Of a stretch of DNA of 11,916 nt, positions 8,601 to 11,916 are shown piece by piece. Positions within the stretch are counted from its first letter, which is position 1; each line of letters starts with the position of its first letter. The DNA lies in the NCBI GenBank assembly GCA_032353305.1, contig JAUCNG010356620.1, forward strand, positions 1 through 11,916, written 5' to 3'. The notes beneath the pieces are model-generated. The model was not told the DNA's origin. It was given only the letters and a program-made list of their open reading frames with translations, and searched no databases. This DNA comes from Cephalothrix spiralis (taxonomy: Eukaryota > Nemertea > Palaeonemertea > Archinemertea > Cephalotrichidae). The position numbers and the translations under genes are program-made.

Positions 8601-11600
8601 CTCAGGTCGAACGTATCAACTTGTGGTCTAAGTTGCTTGTGATCCCCAATCAAAATTAAGTGCTGGATATCAGGAGTCAGAGCTGCAAGAAGGCTTGGTT
8701 CAAGTATCTCTGCCGCTTCTTCAACAATCACAACACTTGGTCCAATGTTATGGATGATGTCATGATGAATTGACGCACCAGTGATAGTCATTCCAATAAT
8801 CTTCTTCTGCATCAGAATACAGACTTTTTGTTGTATTTCAAGTTCACGTTTACGACTCTGTGCATTTGTCAAGAGAGCATGTGCATCGTCTAATTCCTTA
8901 AACACTTCTGTATTTCGTTCTTTCAAATGAGAATAGAGGAACTGCATACGCTCAACTTCGGTGAGTCCCCATATGTTTCTAACATTTTTGATAGATGAAT
9001 TAAATTCCATGCTTGAAGGAAAGTCAGACAGTTTGAACAATATATCTTGTCTACTTCTATTAGATGCAAAAAGAATAAGTTTACTACTTTGTGAAACCTT
9101 TCCTAATGCAGCCAGTCTTGCGTCCTGCATATCCTTCACATATTCTTCGTCAAAGTCATCACCACTTTCACTGGTGGCATCTTTGTTGACATCTTTGGAG
9201 TCAGTATCATCATCTTGATTTTCAGATTCTATACGACGTAGACCTTCAATAAAGTGTCCCTGGAGCTTCTTTAATTTTTGGAGCTCATTTTTGTCGGGAA
9301 GCCACCATTCTAATACTTTCGTAAATATCTCATGAATGCGATTAACATCGGCGTTTTTACTTTTGCTATCGGATAAGATGAAGTCCTTCAATGAGCCAAA
9401 TTCATTTAGGATAGCATTAACATGTTTCATGATCCATGAACTATTGGCGAATGTGTCTTTATTGATTCGATACGAAGGATGCTCGTTCTTCTTCTTCTTC
9501 CAACCGATATCAATTAGAAGCGACTTGATTTGTTCATCGGAAAAGGTTTCAATGAGTGATGTTTTGGTAAAATAGCAACTGTTATCAATATTACCGGATA
9601 GATCATCTATTTCCATTTTAAGTTGTTCTATTTCCCTCCTCGTAAGTTGGATATCAGCATAAATCTCTTTTGCAGTGTCCGGTCTATTGTTTCGAATTAT
9701 GAAATTCCAACTACATTCTTCTAATTCTGGATCTTTGGACCTTCCACCAAGTCTTGCAACATCACTCTTACTTACAAAATCTAGCATATGTTTTAGGAAT
9801 TCATCAAGAGCATGGTTTTTGTAAGTCAATAGAAGAATAGGTTTTGTTATGCCTGGTTTGAGTGTTAGAAGTAGCTGTACGATTTTAGATCCAAGGAAGG
9901 TTTTTCCACAACCGGGCGGACCTTGTATTATGGCGAGACGATTGCATATGGTTTGTCTTAATGCAAATATCTGGCTCACTTCAAGAGGAGTACCTGATTT
10001 TTCTGAAAACGCTTCTAAAAAGTTTTGTACAGAAGTGATCTCTTGGGTTTCATTTAACGGTTTGTGTATGTGTTTTAAGCAAGATATATCAAAGGTGGAT
10101 GTCAGCTCTAGATAACTTGGCAGCTTTAATTGGTGTTCAGTTTTCACTATTTCCGCTTGTAGAGGGAAATTCTCGACGTCGAAGACTTTCAGAGAGTGAA
10201 GAATAGGTCTAAATGCCTGAAAGTATGTTGGCGATTCAACCATTACTATACTTCCACCGTTTGATAGAAGTGACACCATTATCTGGCTTGTAGTAAGTGT
10301 ATTGAATTCAATCAATTCGATTGAAATAACTTGAGATTTATTCAAGAGGTTCGCATCCCGATTAGAAACAGTCGCCCAAATGACGTCATTAAATTTTCGA
10401 TTTGGTGAAAGGCAGAGAAGATTACCAAACATCAGCTGCGGAGATGCTTCCCATTTTTTTACTTGTTTTGCTGGCTCAAAATTAATAGCAAGATTCATGC
10501 TTGAATCAGTGATCTCATAACCGACGAGGTGAACGTTATAATAAACGTTCATGTCCCGATGATCAAGCTTATTGTCTCGCAACTGGTTAATTCCAATCTG
10601 AATAGATGAGAACGCTTCAGCTCTTAAGAGCCTAAAGTATGTGTCCATGTAATCTTCAGGACTGTCATATGGTCTACCTAGTTTTACACTAGATAAGTGC
10701 TTATCTTTTTTTACTAGTTCGCCAGTCAGTTCTTTATCTGTCAATATCATAGGTAAATCTTGCCATCGTCCCATATCAGGTTCAAGAGAGGAATTATTCG
10801 ACAATTTTAGCATTTGAAATAAGAACTTTTCTTTTTCTAGTGAGGGGTCAGTCTCAATTAATATCTCCACTATTGGGAATAGGTAGTGAACAAGTGCTGG
10901 TACAGACTGAACAACATTGAGACAGAAAGTAAATAGAGCTTCTGATGAAGAACAAACCCTTCTTATATTAGCTTGCAGAGAAAATTCATCTGAGCTTTGA
11001 AAAATAAATCCGCCCAACACATTTTTAAGCATATCCTTAATAATTGTTTGGTAATGTTTACCAGCCTTTATGACATCGTTAAGAAAATTAAGGAGACATA
11101 ATACATAATCACAAGAATCATCAAAATGTCTAAATTTTACATCTCCAAGGAACTTCCATAACGGTCCACAATGTAGTACCGATGCCAATACTTCATTGCA
11201 AGCCGGCGAATTCAAGGCTGTTTTGATATTGTCAAAATATTCAATAAGTTCAATCTTAGGTCTGTAATCAAATTCAGTCACACGTACACTCCTTGCCATT
11301 GGTCGTTCTTTATCCCGATGACCAAGAAGAAATTCAACTTTGTCTCCACCCTTTGGGGCCAGAATATGTGAAGAGAATTTATCTCGTCGAACGTAAACGT
11401 CTTTTTGAGTAAATCCTTCTGGCAGTTGTTTGTTAGGTCTTATGAAGCACGCTTCACCCCTTGTTGGACGCAAAATTCCAGCATGCCATTCCGAGATAGG
11501 ATTCACAGTTCGTTTGGATTTCTGTGATGAACCTTCACCCTTTGATGGCTTTCCTTTCTCATCTTCACCAGATGGTTTTTTATTTTCAATGTTTTGTAAA

Positions 11601-11916
11601 TCATTCGTCGTTTTCTTTTTAACTTCAGAACTTGCTACCGATTCTTGATAAGGTTCAGCACTTTTATTCGGTTGTTGATCGTCATCTTCGTTATCTCCAT
11701 CATTTGAAGATTCATCAGTCACCCCGGTTATTTTTTCTTCACATTTACCAGAAGGCTTTCCATTTCCTTTTTGTTTTGCATCATCACGTTTCTCTTCACT
11801 CTGCCTTGACTGGTTTCCGTTTGATGGTTCAGCTTTGGTATCTTCATCTTTTATAATATTTATGTGTTCTGGTCGTGGTCCACTAGCTTGGCACAATTCG
11901 CTTTTCTGTATATTAA
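5696..11916 (-). CDS. ZNFX1-like: ZNFX1-like SF1 RNA helicase with NF-X1 zinc fingers and tandem PARP domains (5' partial)
   Basis: Residues are numbered from the codon at 11894-11896. Order: an acidic/Lys-rich low-complexity tail (1-132); a cold-shock-like OB region (about 135-208: GILRP, CFIRP, DVYVRR, GDKVEF, RPMARSV); the ZNFX1-type N-terminal region with the FRLLRAEAF signature; a UPF1-like SF1 helicase with Walker A GPPGCGKT (659-666), Walker B EEAA (1059-1062), GDHKQLRP (from 1084), QNRMRPE, FQGDENE (QGDE 1250-1253) and motif VI AQSRAK (Arg1285), interrupted by a long charged insert; an NF-X1 Cys/His cluster (1356-1642); a basic helix; then two PARP catalytic folds (about 1690-1855 and 1900-2066). 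Apparent triads are His1744-Tyr1779-Glu1844 and His1960-Tyr1990-Met2049. ZNFX1 proteins bind dsRNA and unwind or remodel RNA, acting in antiviral sensing (mammals) and small-RNA inheritance (worms); tandem transferase domains are an addition to that plan. The frame has no introns over 6.2 kb. No ATG occurs before residue ~199: codon 1 is TTG and the frame stays open to the window edge, so the true start lies beyond it, possibly across an intron (CAG acceptor-like end at 11906). Confidence 0.95.
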   Translation of the reverse strand, partial: NIQKSELCQASGPRPEHINIIKDEDTKAEPSNGNQSRQSEEKRDDAKQKGNGKPSGKCEEKITGVTDESSNDGDNEDDDQQPNKSAEPYQESVASSEVKKKTTNDLQNIENKKPSGEDEKGKPSKGEGSSQKSKRTVNPISEWHAGILRPTRGEACFIRPNKQLPEGFTQKDVYVRRDKFSSHILAPKGGDKVEFLLGHRDKERPMARSVRVTEFDYRPKIELIEYFDNIKTALNSPACNEVLASVLHCGPLWKFLGDVKFRHFDDSCDYVLCLLNFLNDVIKAGKHYQTIIKDMLKNVLGGFIFQSSDEFSLQANIRRVCSSSEALFTFCLNVVQSVPALVHYLFPIVEILIETDPSLEKEKFLFQMLKLSNNSSLEPDMGRWQDLPMILTDKELTGELVKKDKHLSSVKLGRPYDSPEDYMDTYFRLLRAEAFSSIQIGINQLRDNKLDHRDMNVYYNVHLVGYEITDSSMNLAINFEPAKQVKKWEASPQLMFGNLLCLSPNRKFNDVIWATVSNRDANLLNKSQVISIELIEFNTLTTSQIMVSLLSNGGSIVMVESPTYFQAFRPILHSLKVFDVENFPLQAEIVKTEHQLKLPSYLELTSTFDISCLKHIHKPLNETQEITSVQNFLEAFSEKSGTPLEVSQIFALRQTICNRLAIIQGPPGCGKTFLGSKIVQLLLTLKPGITKPILLLTYKNHALDEFLKHMLDFVSKSDVARLGGRSKDPELEECSWNFIIRNNRPDTAKEIYADIQLTRREIEQLKMEIDDLSGNIDNSCYFTKTSLIETFSDEQIKSLLIDIGWKKKKNEHPSYRINKDTFANSSWIMKHVNAILNEFGSLKDFILSDSKSKNADVNRIHEIFTKVLEWWLPDKNELQKLKKLQGHFIEGLRRIESENQDDDTDSKDVNKDATSESGDDFDEEYVKDMQDARLAALGKVSQSSKLILFASNRSRQDILFKLSDFPSSMEFNSSIKNVRNIWGLTEVERMQFLYSHLKERNTEVFKELDDAHALLTNAQSRKRELEIQQKVCILMQKKIIGMTITGASIHHDIIHNIGPSVVIVEEAAEILEPSLLAALTPDIQHLILIGDHKQLRPQVDTFDLRRNHHFDVSLMERLIVANFPFQTLRKQNRMRPEFAELLHDIYPMLQDNTELVSKNEPLACLEKSMFFWSHQDNEHKGRTFTNAKEADRVVSMVVYLLMNGCKTTEITVLSAYLGQTKLLKEKLKKERLNRQDLFKAKDEAGFISVQTIDMFQGDENEYVLVSLVRSNNDGNIGFLKEINRRCVAQSRAKCGMYFIGNAETFLNAKGSCWRYMIDKMSTNNCIGSKLALQCSKHRALSKCPVSTADELWDVVNNPAHLCKRLCGDQLPCKILGHFCKKPCYPRHSHTTCQEKVDDKFPKCNHPITRKCYEILSNLRCEVTVNFTYPRCGHPSTKKCWQDESMLSCKDPCERKMVCNYSHYCPQKCGAKHTHDKCLEVVKFVFPNCKHEDERSCWQPIESLKCEFMVDVILPRCHHPIQKQCFRDIRDVVCHHPCKEMMTCQKHSCHEKCGKPHDHNNCQNRIDYKFPDCNHPSPIKRICSEKITWPCSFRVYIKGRCGHNIEKKCHQKDSDVKCPFKPCGRPRRCGHPCTNACGDDCDKGDCKICKDEHEKRDRLFRQAAEKKIKVLKDKIAKNPASIFTSDRIHNGGHTAAEYQRVEDQVMKFIQPSHNWYPSIVKVEKVSNLKLEMKFEEAKLKAFGDYIDTKFHGTDDAGIVGITQNGFRMPDQNPPPGKRGMYGQGIYFATDSSKSAQQIYTKGSGKLILSQVILGKAKKVMQADQFIDYNRLRRDGFDSVYAPRGSAVQNDEFVVFNPDQALPQYIIHFAANGLRQPARFVPPPTPNQPFMKKNMVASRTIDPFDPYENYYRLADWHFMKMKRQSGGVPQTIRSIDIVFNQTLMDKFDAKKIEFTKNRIPDGEILAYHGTASQSIDSILHSNLQLRYAKAQAYGRGNYFSEFPDISQGYGDGLLLCRVLPGKEFVNNSQHINIPQGCNSKKVLLRNAGVSGNVNGDMIIIENSDQILPCFVIHL

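Noticed and set aside
6247-11856. Many short open frames on both strands inside the helicase-PARP gene
   Set aside because: They are shadows of the 2066-codon frame, which has clear domain motifs throughout.
11894-11896. Codon at 11894-11896 as the initiator methionine
   Set aside because: It is TTG, not ATG. A nuclear animal gene would not normally start here, and the frame stays open upstream.

Overview
The window looks like animal nuclear DNA, most likely from a lophotrochozoan and probably a bivalve mollusc. The evidence is AT-rich non-coding DNA with foldback elements, an internal kringle exon bounded by GT-AG splice signals, and a long ZNFX1-type gene of the kind that is expanded in bivalves. 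The species assignment is an inference from gene content and style; no diagnostic marker is present.

Layout: (1) 138-427, plus strand, is one exon encoding a complete six-cysteine kringle domain from an otherwise unseen gene. (2) About 434-5230 is non-coding DNA with no convincing exon, but with at least five structured repeats: a 78-bp near-palindrome beside a 19-bp direct repeat (1012-1152); a 244-bp element with 41-bp inverted ends (1544-1787); a CpG/GC-rich 236-bp element with 15-bp perfect inverted ends and an internal array of ACCGCGG-like motifs (2130-2365); a 330-bp element with 19-bp inverted ends and a perfect 25-bp-arm palindrome inside (3551-3880); and a 54-bp near-perfect palindrome (4084-4137). 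(3) About 5233-5605, minus strand, is a broken partial copy of the 3' end of the neighbouring gene. (4) 5696-11916, minus strand, is a 6.2-kb uninterrupted reading frame, open at the window edge.

The main gene is the most interesting object. It encodes, in order, an acidic/lysine-rich tail, a cold-shock-like OB fold (inferred), the ZNFX1 N-terminal region, a UPF1-type SF1 RNA helicase, an NF-X1 cysteine/histidine cluster made of three tandem units of about 85 residues plus a terminal half unit, and then two consecutive PARP-type ADP-ribosyltransferase domains. The first transferase domain carries an apparent H-Y-E triad (as in PAR-forming enzymes), the second H-Y-M (as in mono-transferases). 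ZNFX1 is known in mammals as a dsRNA-binding antiviral helicase and in worms as a small-RNA inheritance factor. Joining it to tandem ADP-ribosyltransferases suggests an RNA-sensing, ADP-ribosylating innate immune protein, comparable in logic to the zinc-finger PARPs (ZAP/PARP12). That role is inference from architecture.

The kringle gene and the helicase gene point toward each other and nothing indicates a functional link. The broken 3' copy shows that the helicase-PARP locus has undergone local duplication and decay, which fits a fast-evolving gene family.
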